Shown in pieces: positions 23,748-33,709 of a stretch of 64,000 nucleotides of DNA (position 1 is its first letter; each line of letters opens with the position of its first letter). The position numbers and the translations under genes were made by a program. This DNA comes from Euphorbia lathyris (Eukaryota; Streptophyta; Magnoliopsida; Malpighiales; Euphorbiaceae): assembly GCF_963576675.1 (NCBI RefSeq), contig NC_088914.1, forward strand, positions 87,418,441 through 87,482,440, in the 5' to 3' direction. The notes under the pieces are model-generated. The model worked only from the letters and a program-made list of their open reading frames with translations. It ran no database searches and was not told the origin of the DNA.

Positions 23748-24297
23748 GGGTTAAGGTGTAAAAATACCCCTAACGTTTTGGTCCAGGAGCAATTTTACCC
23801 CTAACGTCTAAAATGGTGCAATTTTACCTCTAACGTTGCAAGTCAAGAGCAATTTTACCCCTAACGTTAATAAATTGGGTCAATTTGAGAAATAATTCAT
23901 CAAACTGTCTCTCGGTCATGAATCTTGTTATCTACACTTCATACGTGTGTCATTTTATCATTAACAAATCACAAACATTGGTTGGGATGTGAAAAAAATA
24001 AAAAAAATATATTGTCTTTTTGTACGGATAAGACAAAAAAAATTAAAAAAATCTACCGAATTTATAAATATTAATCTCAAATTCTATTATTAAAGTATAT
24101 AAAACATGAAATCCTTTTTTTAGAACAAATTATTATGCAATTGGTGCAAAATAATGAACAAAAATATATGTGTTTTATAATAGTGTCTGAAATTGACCAA
24201 ATTTATCAACGTTAGGGGCAAAATTACACCATTTTAGACGTTAAGGGTAAAATTGCTCATGGCTCAAAACGTTAAGGGTATTTTTGCACCTTAACCC
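23748..24297. mobile_element. MULE-type MITE with 9-bp target duplication
   Basis: The ends GGGTTAAGGTG and CACCTTAACCC begin inverted repeats of about 100 bp containing cccctaacgt/acgttaggggc. The duplication taacaatta lies at 23739-23747 and 24298-24306. Non-coding interior. Half copies lie near 12189 and 19835. Confidence 0.85.
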
Positions 24298-24306
24298 TAA
24301 CAATTA

Positions 24307-25731
24307 TATTATCATGAGATTAAATTAAATTTAGCCTTGTGATTATTCGAGAATAACAAATTTAGCCCTTGTGTAGTACAATATTAAACCTAACGTTTAT
24401 CAGAAATTGTAAATTCAAGCCGCATTAACGAAAGATGAGTTTGTTTTCATGTGCAGTTTCATGTTTTGTCTTTCCTTCAATCTTCAGGATTCTAACCACT
24501 CAATAAGACTCGGAATTGCACATCTTCGATTAATTAATGAGGAAACTCATCTTCCGTTAATTACTTTCTATTGATGATATTTGAAATTGTGTTGTCTAGT
24601 AAAAGCCTTAAAATTGTATTATTTTGTATGGAGAGGCTAAATCCGCCCTCCTCCAATAACTATAGGACTAATTTTGTAACTTATCCCTATTAATATTTAG
24701 AGACAAGTTGTGAAATAAATTTTGGAGGTTCTCCTAATATACTATTGTTGTTAAAAGACAGTAATTGAATAAAATAATAAGTGACAATGTATTTTATTAT
24801 TGTTGACTTTCAATTCTATGTTAAAAGGTTGTAGTGTTGTATATATATATATATAATTACTATTAGATTCAGATAAAAGATAAAAGATAATCATTATTTT
24901 TTAGTATAATTTTTAATAATCGAGGTTTTAATAATTCTTGTATTAATTGAAATGGATTTTAAATATAAAAAGAAAATGAATCAAAGGCATTCTAAATAGG
25001 AGGCTCCGAGGGCCCTAAAAGAAGAGGCCTTAGGCGATTTCTAGAGCCTTTCCTAAACTTACAAACTTTAGAGGTAAATTTAGAGAAAATTATACAGAAA
25101 TTCATTTTTTAAAAACTATTTACAATTATGTCAAGTCATAATTTTAGATTATATCAAACTAGTAAAATAAGTACTTTTAATATATTTTAAGGATTAGAAT
25201 TTATAAATTAAAAGTTTAGAATATACTTTCTAGGGTTTATGATGTATGAATTGGAGTTTAGATATAAAATCACAATATATAGAAAATAATGACATATTAA
25301 GAATTAAGTTTGGTGATATGACTTAGTTGTAATTTTGTACTTAATTATGATAAGACCCGTAAATTTATACCTTTTTTACTCGCCAGCCAACATTAGGCAA
25401 TTATGTACATTATCAATAATAATTATAGTTCAATTTAGTTCATCCTCACTGGTTTAATTATGGGTAAATAACTTATTAGTCTCCTTATTTTTATTTAACA
25501 CAATATATAGTCTCTTATTTTGAGAAATATATTATAAGATCCATATCTTTTATCAATATTAACCATTTGGTCTTTCTGTCCATTTTTTTAGATTTTTAAC
25601 TGTTATATATGGCATAAACATACAAACTGAAAATAACAGAGTAACGTGACCATTTTATATCTATTATAGCTATTTTGAAAACTAAGATATGCTCGGTTAA
25701 AATTTTTAAAAAACTAGACAGAAGGATCAAA
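24307..25731. other. AT-rich non-coding stretch
   Basis: No gene recognised. A (TA)n run lies at about 24839-24855. Scattered short inverted repeats are not resolvable into elements. Confidence 0.5.
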
Positions 25732-25740
25732 TAATTAATA

Positions 25741-26153
25741 GGCTTAATTTCAAATAAATACTCTCTCGTTCCATATCTTTTACAGATTGGCATCTGTGGT
25801 TGGTATATTTTTCTAAATTTGACCGATAACGATCTCAAAATAAAAATTTACAAGAATTAAAGTTGTTTAGTATCATATTTACTATGAAACCACATTTTTT
25901 ATTTTTCAAAATAATCATTCTTTGAGTTTTCTCTCTCTAAATATCAATGTTCCCTCTCATAAACAAGAACACTTAAATGATCTCAAATCTAAAAAGTTGA
26001 AGAATTAAAGTTGCTTAAAATATCATTTCATTCTTGAAAATTTTCATTTTGAGGTTGTTATCGGCCAAATTTAGAAAAATAATTTTTTTTATTAATTATA
26101 AGTACCGATTTGCAAAAAAATGTGAAACCACAAGGTTTTATTTGAAATTACCC
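25741..26153. mobile_element. MULE-type MITE with 9-bp target duplication
   Basis: Related to 9752-10181. The ends are ggcttaatttcaaat and atttgaaattaccc. The duplication taattaata lies at 25732-25740 and 26154-26162. Confidence 0.8.
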
Positions 26154-26321
26154 TAATTAATATTGATAAAAATATGGACCTTATAATGTGTTTTTTCGAA
26201 ATAGAAGAAGTAAACGGTGTGTTAGGAAAAAAAGACAGAGATATTATTTACCCTTTAATTATTAGTTCCTTCTCCAAAATTGAATCTTCAATCAAAATAT
26301 TAATCCTGTTTTGGGGATACC

Positions 26322-27376
26322 ATGCAGGTTGGGATGGACGTTGTTTTAAGAGATAATGATGGAAGGTTTGTTGCAGCAAGAACCGCAATTATGGTTGGAT
26401 TACCGTCGGTGCAAGAGTGTGAGGCGTTGGCACTTCTTTCGGCATCGAAATGGGTGACGGGAGAGGGTTTTAGCCAGGTGGTTTTTTGTTGGAGATTTTG
26501 GTAAAATGGCTCTTTAGCCTTTACTTGTCTTTTGTGAATTTAAGTATCCCACATGGGAAACTTTTGAGATAGTTGAAGAGTTTATATTGGGTTGGGCCTA
26601 AGGAGTTATTAAATTGTGTTTAGTGGGTTTTACAAAATAAACCACATGCGCGCGCGCTCGTTCGTTCGTTCGCGCGATGCCTGCCCGTCCCGACTGGACT
26701 AGGCCCGATTTTTATTTGGCCATTAAATATTTTAAACCTTTTTTACTATTTCTTAACAAGTTAAAATTCTATCTTCACTATCCCTGATTTTACTCAACCA
26801 TTACGTTTTTCTCTCCTAAATCATTGTCCACTACAACGTTCGTTTTACACAAAATAAAACCAAACTCTACAGAGTTCAGATACACAGAAAACTTTCCGAT
26901 TACAATTTTCATCTCGATTACACTTTCTTCTCTGGGCAATTAATTATTTTGCTGCTCCAAAGCTTCGCCCTACAGTGCACTAGTGCGTCGCTCGCTGTGT
27001 TAACCTTGGTTGTCGATCGGACTTCCAGATTGCACCAGAGTCTGCCGTAATCGTTTTCAACTCAGTGGTTCTGTCCACGACACAGCTTTTTCATTCCGAT
27101 AAGTTATTTTGATTCCTTCTTTTGTACTTACATTTTTAAGTTGGATGCAAAATATGTGGTCAATGCTATTAATTCCAAAGCTGACGATGTATCGGAGTTT
27201 GGTTCGTTAGTATCATGTTGTCGCTCTGTTTGTTTTGCAAGGCAACAAGCGAACGGGGTGGCTCACTTTTTAGCGAAGTCATCTCGTTCTTATTCTTGTC
27301 ACATGTTTTTTTGATGTTGTTCCGTCTTTCTTGCAATCTGTACTTAACATTGATTGTCCGGTAAAAGCTTATTAAA
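26322..27376 (+). pseudogene. LINE-type RNase H fragment split by a solo LTR
   Basis: The first part (26322-26486) reads an RNase H core (DVVLRDNDGRFVAARTA, then ECEALALLSA). The second part (27138-27376) reads the C-terminal half (KYVVNAINSK, RQQANGVAHFLAKSS) to a stop. The two halves lie in the same frame once the LTR and one copy of its 5-bp duplication are discounted, so the frame was open when the LTR arrived. The N-terminal part of the domain and any RT are missing. It could also be a domesticated RNase H gene piece. Confidence 0.75.
26487..27132 (+). mobile_element. Solo LTR with TTTTT target duplication
   Basis: 646 bp starting TGTTGGAGATTTTGG and ending CTTACA, flanked by TTTTT at 26482-26486 and 27133-27137. 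Contains a gcgcgcgctcgttcgttcg stretch at about 26650. No internal coding region is present, so it is the product of LTR-LTR recombination. Orientation is assumed from the TG...CA ends and the upstream TATATT region. Confidence 0.8.
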
Positions 27377-27541
27377 TGCATTCTTTTCGAGAGAAAAAAA
27401 CTCCTAATTTAACACTGGCGAAAATCTCATCCTTAGAGGAAAAAAAAATTCTAGCTCTACACTTTCTTTGGAATCTAATTAGAATTTCACACCAACAATT
27501 CTACATTGCAATTTAACTTCATCGTGAATTGCTGCTGTGTA

Positions 27542-27780
27542 TCCCACATCGGTTAAAGGCAAACACACTCTCTAATTTATGTTGTATAAATATACAACTA
27601 ACTCTGTGTAATTAAAAATAGGGATTGCTCTAGCTTTATCTCAATGGGACTGCTGACTTGAATCTTGGAAAAATGTTATACGGTTAAATTACCTCAGCAA
27701 CTAAGGACTAACCAAGGATTTAAGTTGGTAACGCGATTCTCACTTTGTTGAAATAGCTGTTGAGCTCATCCTTACCATGA
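27542..27780 (+). ncRNA. snRNA-like RNA gene, copy D (3' end degenerate)
   Basis: USE TCCCACATCGG at 27542-27552 and TATAAATA at 27585-27592, 33 bp apart. The core starts near GGGATTGCTCT (about 27620) and contains CTGCTGACTTG and CCTCAGCAAC. The 3' stem and 3' box are not clearly preserved. The upstream flank matches that of copy C for more than 40 bp. Confidence 0.5.
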
Positions 27781-27805
27781 TACTAAATCATTTTAATTTT
27801 TTAAT

Positions 27806-28015
27806 TTGAAGTAATTTTTTTTGGTAGAAAAGGTAGAAAGGTCCAACTCAGAGTGCCCTTCCAACGCAAGACGCTCAGAGTGCCCTTCCAACGCAAGACG
27901 GTCCGCGACGCGGTTCTGCTCCTTATAAATATGAGAAAACTTAATAGATTCGAAGGAGGACTCAATCCTTATAATGCCTTTAATAAGATTCGAGCTATTC
28001 CGACAGACAGATTTA
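27806..28015 (-). pseudogene. LINE RNase H C-terminal scrap
   Basis: The minus strand reads FSHIYKEQNRVADRLA, as in the LINE tail at 20.2 kb, and ends in the same ctacc plus A-run (T-run at 27807-27814). A 27-bp unit is duplicated in tandem at 27847-27873 and 27874-27900, adding nine in-frame codons. Confidence 0.75.
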
Positions 28016-28382
28016 ATTTGAAGTAATTAACGTTTAGTTTTATATTGTAAATTAAATAATTTTTATTTTCGGGCCAGACCAGTATTTAGTTTTATATTGT
28101 CAAATTAAACCGTTGTTGTTTTTAACAATGTTATTATATGCTCGTTCTTGTTTTTAACAATATTATCACATGTTTAAACTATACCGGACCGGTGAAGAGT
28201 CTATTACTCAATCGGTTATAATTTTTTATTTGAAATATATCAATTATAAAATTTGGTTTCATTAAAACAATCAGTCTTAAAGAAAATCATCTATCAAATA
28301 GTCGATTTTGATTAAAATTATTCCAGTAATTTCGTCCCAGCTTTGCACCTTCTAAAAAGCCTTAATTGAAAGACTAACAAAA
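28016..28382. other. Non-coding stretch
   Basis: AT-rich. An approximate repeat of agtattta/gtttatattgt near 28030-28100 is the only structure seen. Confidence 0.4.
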
Positions 28383-28629
28383 TTTAACTGTTTTGGCGGG
28401 ACCAGCTCACAAGCTCGAGTGGATTTCCACCGCGTAAAAGCCACATTACTGAGCAAAAACCTTGATTGCTAAGGCTGCCTATTGAACCATTTAGCATTTC
28501 CAAGGTCTAAATCAGCAGCTTATACACAGGTCGAGCAAGGAGCCAGTCCCTAATATAATTAATAAGGCAACTGTGCTCCTTTATATAAACATCAAGTAAA
28601 CAATCTGGTCTTCCGTTTCCGATGTGGGA
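28383..28629 (-). ncRNA. snRNA-like RNA gene, copy E (best preserved)
   Basis: On the minus strand: USE TCCCACATCGG (28629-28619), TATATAAA (28587-28580) and a core of about 153 nt from GGGACTGGCTC (28550) to GAGCTGGTCCC (28398). The two ends form 11 pairs including two G-U. Internal CCTTGG/CAAGG and GCTAA/TTAGC helices, an Sm-like GGTTTTTG and a GTGGAAATCCAC hairpin follow. The 3' box CAAAACAGTTAAA (28395-28383) fits the plant snRNA consensus exactly. Not assignable to a known RNA by eye. Confidence 0.65.
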
Positions 28630-29370
28630 TAAAACGTAAACATATTATCATTTGTTGATTGGACTATTTTACCTGAAATTGAACGGATGGTATTTAATCT
28701 CTTATGCAGCAAGTCGACAAAAGAAGAGATTTTGCATCAAACATCATCTAGAAAATGCAACAAATCAACAAATCCAATTCTTATATATGTGAATTAAATA
28801 ACTAATAAAAAATTTAGTGAACAAGAATCGTTGCAGGGATGAGGAGGTTCCCACGAAGACAGGGATGAGAAATAAATTTTATATATTTTGTTTTTAGGAT
28901 GAAACGAGGAATCCCTATTAGGTCGGGGTTCCCGTTTACAACCCTAAATACGAAAAGTTCACTTATTAACATGTTATGAATATCCATAGAACGATTATAC
29001 AAGACAGGAAATGAAGATCAATAAGATAACTAAAAGTCAAATATGCTCAAAACGACCTAAAAAAACATACCGCTAATGGAAAAAAATTAGTCAACCAATA
29101 AGGAGATGGAGAACTTGAAGAAGGGAAATTCTACTGTGGGATAGGATCAGTAGTAGTCCTTCCATTCAAATAATGTAATATTATCGTAATTTCTGATATG
29201 ACATCATCTGAATGGAAGGATCACTAGTGGTCCCAGTCTTATGGGTGTGTTATTTGATGGGAAATGATAATTTATATAACGTTGAACACATCGTTTTGGA
29301 CAGGTGTCTGAAAAGACGTTGATATCTTTGGTTAGAAGCATAAGGTTGAAGGATAAAATAGTCAATTCCA
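28630..29370. repeat. Duplicated block 3 flank with a small foldback
   Basis: 28835-29050 matches 15122-15360. 29240-29360 matches 17640-17790. A small inverted repeat (tccttccattca...tgaatggaagga, about 29157-29223) is a short foldback MITE candidate. No last-exon copy is present here. Confidence 0.65.
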
Positions 29371-29584
29371 AGATTGGAATAGTTAAAGACAGAACAATAT
29401 ATTATTAAAATATGATGACTAAACTGTTGAAAGGACGTTCTATTTATGACAATGTCTTGATTACTTTCAAAGGCATTCATAGTATAAAATAGAATGCGTT
29501 GAAAAAAAAAATTGAATTGATTCTTTTAATAGGTGATTTTGAAAATGATAAATTGAATTGATTCTGAAAAAAATAGAAATGAAT

Positions 29585-30322
29585 TAATAAGCTTTGCTTA
29601 AAGACCCGCAATCTGAGCATATTATGAATGCTCCTGTTTTATCGTTATTTCAACCCGATTAAACACACGATTGAGATTAGGTAATGGTTCTATCATGAGT
29701 ATTTGTGAACAAATTGCAGAATAATTTGTATTCAAACCTCTCAGAAAAGTAATAACTTGATCCGAGTCCCGATAAGCCTTAAAACTAGCTATTGCACCAC
29801 AATTACAAGCAGGTTTACAAGAGCACTTAGGTAAAAGTCTGTAATTAAGCAGTTCATCCCATAGGATCTTCATCTGAGTAAAATAGTCAGTAATATTGAG
29901 ATTACCTTACGTAAGAAACTGGATCTCTCTGACCAAAAAAAAAAGAAACTGGATCTCTCTTTGCAGCTCTAAAATGCGCACGTTATCTCCCTGAGAGAAT
30001 CGATCCTTGAGATCTTGCCATACTGCCTCTGCATTATCAATCCAGATAACGCTTTGCCAGATTTGTGCTGAGACGCTATGCATTATCGAGGATAACACCA
30101 TTGTATTACAGCGTTCCCAGTTGTCGAACAATGTTTCCCCTTGAGTGAGAGGTTTAATGGTTCCATTAACGAAACCATACTCATTTTTAGCGATTAATGC
30201 CATCCTCATGACCATTGATGATAATTTGGTCCAGTCAAGATGGAATTGACAAAAACTAACGATGGATTTTCGTTTGCAGGTAAGAAATAAGGGCTGGAAG
30301 GAGTAATCGGTGTTGCTGCCAT
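29585..30322 (-). pseudogene. Ty1/copia gag, truncated and frameshifted
   Basis: Starts with ATG at 30322 (MAATPITPSSPYF), shifts frame near 30205, continues with NEYGFVNGTIKPL and an SAQIWQSVIW core, and ends near 29622. This is the UBN2-type copia gag that packages element RNA. A 30-bp in-frame scar (18-bp repeat plus 12 bp) lies at 29913-29960. No pol follows, so the element is truncated at its 3' side. Confidence 0.8.
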
Positions 30323-30436
30323 TTTGTTTTGGAGATCTTGAAAGATAACTGTGAATGAAAAAAACTTTGCAGATGAAAGAAAAACCGAAAAAGGAGTTGT
30401 ATCACTCAGATTTGTGCGGAAAAGCTTAAAGGAAAA

Positions 30437-30448
30437 GCTCTGATACCA
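30437..30448 (-). other. Primer binding site (tRNA-iMet type)
   Basis: On the minus strand TGGTATCAGAGC, the standard copia complement to the initiator tRNA 3' end, lies about 115 bp upstream of the gag ATG. Confidence 0.85.
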
Positions 30449-30449
30449 T

Positions 30450-30760
30450 CATAAAGCTGTGATAAAATCATCTTTTCAGTATATTGAATATCAAGTCATG
30501 CTTTACATCATGTACATTCTTCTATTTATATACACAGTAAAAAGGAACAAAAGAATAACAGTATTCCTATTTCTAACTTTACATGTGTATGGTTTGTATA
30601 ATTAGCAAAGATTATGTGCACCCTTAGATTAATCAGACCATCCTTCTTCTTTAATCACCAGGATTGATGACGTGTCTTGATCTCCTTCTTTCTCTTTTAT
30701 TTCTTTTTCATTTCTGGGTTCATTGGAGATTTTGTGTGGTGTAACTTCCACTCGGCACCG
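30450..30760 (-). repeat. Partial 5' LTR of the truncated copia element
   Basis: Non-coding DNA directly upstream of the primer binding site. The outer end is not recognised, since the sequence passes into the tandem array that follows, so this border is approximate. Confidence 0.4.
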
Positions 30761-30784
30761 CCATATCACTAAGGCCGACTTTCA

Positions 30785-31295
30785 TCCTGCTCAACGGGTG
30801 CCAATCTGATAATTTGAAAGTAGAAAATAATTTGAATCCGGTAATTTATATTTCAGTTTCATTTAACTATGATGAGATCGGTTCTATAATTTGAAATGCT
30901 CGACGGATGCCAATCCGCTAATTTGAAAATAGAAAATAATTTGAATCAAGTAATTTATATTTTTCAGTTTCAATTAACTAGGATGATATCAGTTCGATCA
31001 AATTCAATAATTTGAAATACTCAACGGGTGCCAATCCAATAATTTGAAAATAGAAAATAATTTGAAACTAGGGAATTATATTTTTCAGCTTCAATTAACT
31101 AGGATGAGATCAGTTCGATCAAATTCAATAATTTGAAACTAGACCAATAATTCAAAATGCTCGACGTGTGTCAATCCGATAATTTGAAACCGGTAATATA
31201 TTTTTCAGTTTCAATTAACTAGGGTTGATAATTATATTTTTCAGTTTCAATTAACTAGGGTGAGGTCAGTTCAATAGATCGATAATTTGAAAATC
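30785..31295. repeat. ~120-bp tandem array, about four units
   Basis: Degenerate units share tgctcgacggatgccaatcc, ataatttgaaaatag and tttcagtttcaattaacta. Unit lengths vary because of internal deletions. No coding potential. Confidence 0.8.
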
Positions 31296-31411
31296 TCCAA
31301 ATGGATACAATTTAGCTAGATATGGAAAAGTTAACAGTTCAATACTGATCATATTTCAGTAATTTTGTCATCTCAACCCTTATTTATATCATACCTTAAT
31401 TATTAACTTCC

Positions 31412-31830
31412 ATGGGTTTTTTTGGATAAAAAAAAGAAAGGAAACAACAACAAAAAAAACGAAAAGAAACTAAGACGGAACCACCCTAAAAAAACCAGCT
31501 CCCACGAGATCATCCAGCAACAGCCTTCGAATATCATCCGGCAGGGATAGAAGATTAGTAACACCTGGTTCAAGAGCATGAGCGCTGCTAGCCATAAAAT
31601 CAGTAACCCGATTTTGCTCCCGAAACACATGCTGAAGACGAAGTTCCCAAGTAGCTGCTTGATACCTTTGAAAAGGTTTCGACCAATACACACAATATTT
31701 CTATCCTCATTAATAGCTGCCACTATCTCAACATTATCAAACTTAATCTCAATCCATCGACAATTCAATCTCAATCAATCGACAACCCCTGCTCAAACTT
31801 CCATGGTTTGTTTCAATGCATATTGAAATT
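31412..31830 (-). pseudogene. L1-type LINE tail with RNase H fragment
   Basis: Two frames joined by a shift encode RNase H C-terminal sequence (EIVAAINEDRNIVCIGRNLF, then LQHVFREQNRVTDFMASSA). The 3' end is an A-rich tract on the minus strand (31413-31440 on plus). 5'-truncated and inactive. Confidence 0.75.
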
Positions 31831-31890
31831 ATATTTTGCTAAAATTTTATAATCCAAATTCAAATAATAACAAAAAATAATTTCTTAAAA

Positions 31891-33012
31891 CCAAACTCGT
31901 TTGGCGGGACAAGCTCAAGTGAATTTCCACCGCATAAAAATCAATGTTATGAAAACCAAACGGGACCAGTCGATTCGACCGGTTCAACCACGAATTAGTC
32001 AGATCTCCGATCCGGTTGATGCTAATTCTTAGTATGTTCAACAAACCGGACTGAACCACTTGAACCGACCAGGTCAACCGTGAATCGGCTGGGTTGAACG
32101 GTTTGGTCCGGTTAACACGTCATACATGTTTAACTTAAAAAAAATATATTATAGGTGGAATTCGTGTTAAAATATTAAATAAAATAAACTTAATTTATAA
32201 TAAAAATAAAATAAAATAAATTATTAATGAGTGTGTGAATTCATGGACAAACATGTGATGATGGATAGGATGAAAAAAACAAAAAATTCAATAAAGATCA
32301 TTGACTAATATAGGTGTGCCTATTCTACATCCACGTTTGTGGATTTCAAATTGGTAGAGAAATATAATACTCTATATAAAGAGTAAGCTTTGTGTAATAT
32401 TTGTGTAGTATGGAGAGAAAGATAGAAAGTTTGTGAGTATTAATTGAGTGCATTATCTTCTCCCATTTTTCATTTTTTAGTTTCTATTTTTTCATGAATT
32501 AATAGTCCTCAAAGTTACATATTTTTGTCATCACAAATTATAACCCAATCCTTACCTCATAACAATTCCAGTCCCTCTAATTATTCAACAATTCGAACCT
32601 AAGTCTTTAGAGACCACTAAATACATCTTACCACTAAACTAGCTTTCAACTTGTGATTAACAGCAATATATACTTATATATTATATTGATAATTAAAATT
32701 AAAATATATATTATTATTTATGATGTCATCCGGTTCAACCACTCCGAACCAACCAGTTGAACCAATTGACCCTTGATCCAGTTGTCAATCCGGTTCGACA
32801 TCCGGTCCGGTTTTTAAAACATTGATAAAAATCACATTACAAAGCAAAACCCACGGTTGCGAAGGTTAACTATTAACCGTTTAGTATTTCCATGGACCAA
32901 TTCAACAGCTTATACACAGGTCGAGTAGGAGTCATTATACAATAAGTATGAAAATTGTGCTCATTTATATAAACATCAAGTAAACGACCTGGCTCTCTTT
33001 ACCGATGTGGGA
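31891..33012 (-). ncRNA. snRNA-like RNA gene, copy F (split by a transposon)
   Basis: USE TCCCACATCGG (33012-33002), TATATAAA (32971-32964) and the 5' part of the core (down to 32833) are separated by an 883-bp insertion from the 3' part (31933-31904, GGTGGAAATTCAC and CTTGTCCCGCC). The 3' box (31903-31891) is weak. The insertion must have destroyed the transcript. Confidence 0.55.
31942..32824. mobile_element. hAT-like MITE with 8-bp target duplication
   Basis: The ends CAATGTTATGAAAACC and GGTTTTTAAAACATTG are inverted repeats with few mismatches. ATAAAAAT lies at 31934-31941 and 32825-32832, an 8-bp duplication typical of hAT. The interior is rich in gttcaacc/ggttgaac motifs and has no transposase. 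Confidence 0.85.
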
Positions 33013-33614
33013 TAATGTGAACATATTACAATTTGTTATTTGGACTATTTTACATGAAATTGAAGCGATGGAATTTATTCTCTTATGCAGCAAATCTGCA
33101 AATGAAGATATTTGCAGCAAACTTGATTTACAAAATGCAACAAGTCTACAAATCCAATTCTTAAAATAGGTGAATTTAATGAGAAAAATTAGGAACAGTG
33201 GATCCATGGGAAGGGATAAGGATTAAATCCCCAGTTTTATTTTTGGGATGGAAACAAGGAATCCCTATTTGGTCGGAACTATTTCTCGTCCCATTCCACC
33301 CCGTTTACAACCCAAAAGGCGAGGTATGCAAGGCCACGCCTAAAAGATCACCTTTAACAGGTTATGAATACCCATAGAACGTTTAGCCAGTAAATGAAAA
33401 TCAACAAGATAACTGAAAGCCAAATATGCTCTCTGAGCCAGCACAAACATAAACCATGGTTTTCGATAAAGTTACTCCAAAAACCTTGGAATTTGAGGCC
33501 TGCTTACATCACATAATCCCTTAAGAATTTGAGGTCCGTCTCTTTCCCATCTCCTGAATAAAAGGGATCCAAAAGATTCCATAAATAAGTTTCCCATTTG
33601 AAATGGGATTTTTG

Positions 33615-33620
33615 TTTATT
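33615..33620 (-). promoter_or_regulatory. AATAAA-like polyadenylation signal of dihydroorotase
   Basis: AATAAA on the minus strand about 90 nt after the stop codon at 33710. The same motif follows the duplicated exon at 16.1 kb. Confidence 0.55.
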
Positions 33621-33709
33621 TGGACATCAATGTTAGATTAATGAAGTTTAAGAATCATAAAGTAAATAACGCTATAATTCAGAGTCCTTTACCGTTGAAA
33701 TGGCGGAAA

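Noticed and set aside
30785..31295. CRISPR-like array
   Set aside because: Plant DNA, repeat units contiguous and degenerate with no unique spacers of constant length.
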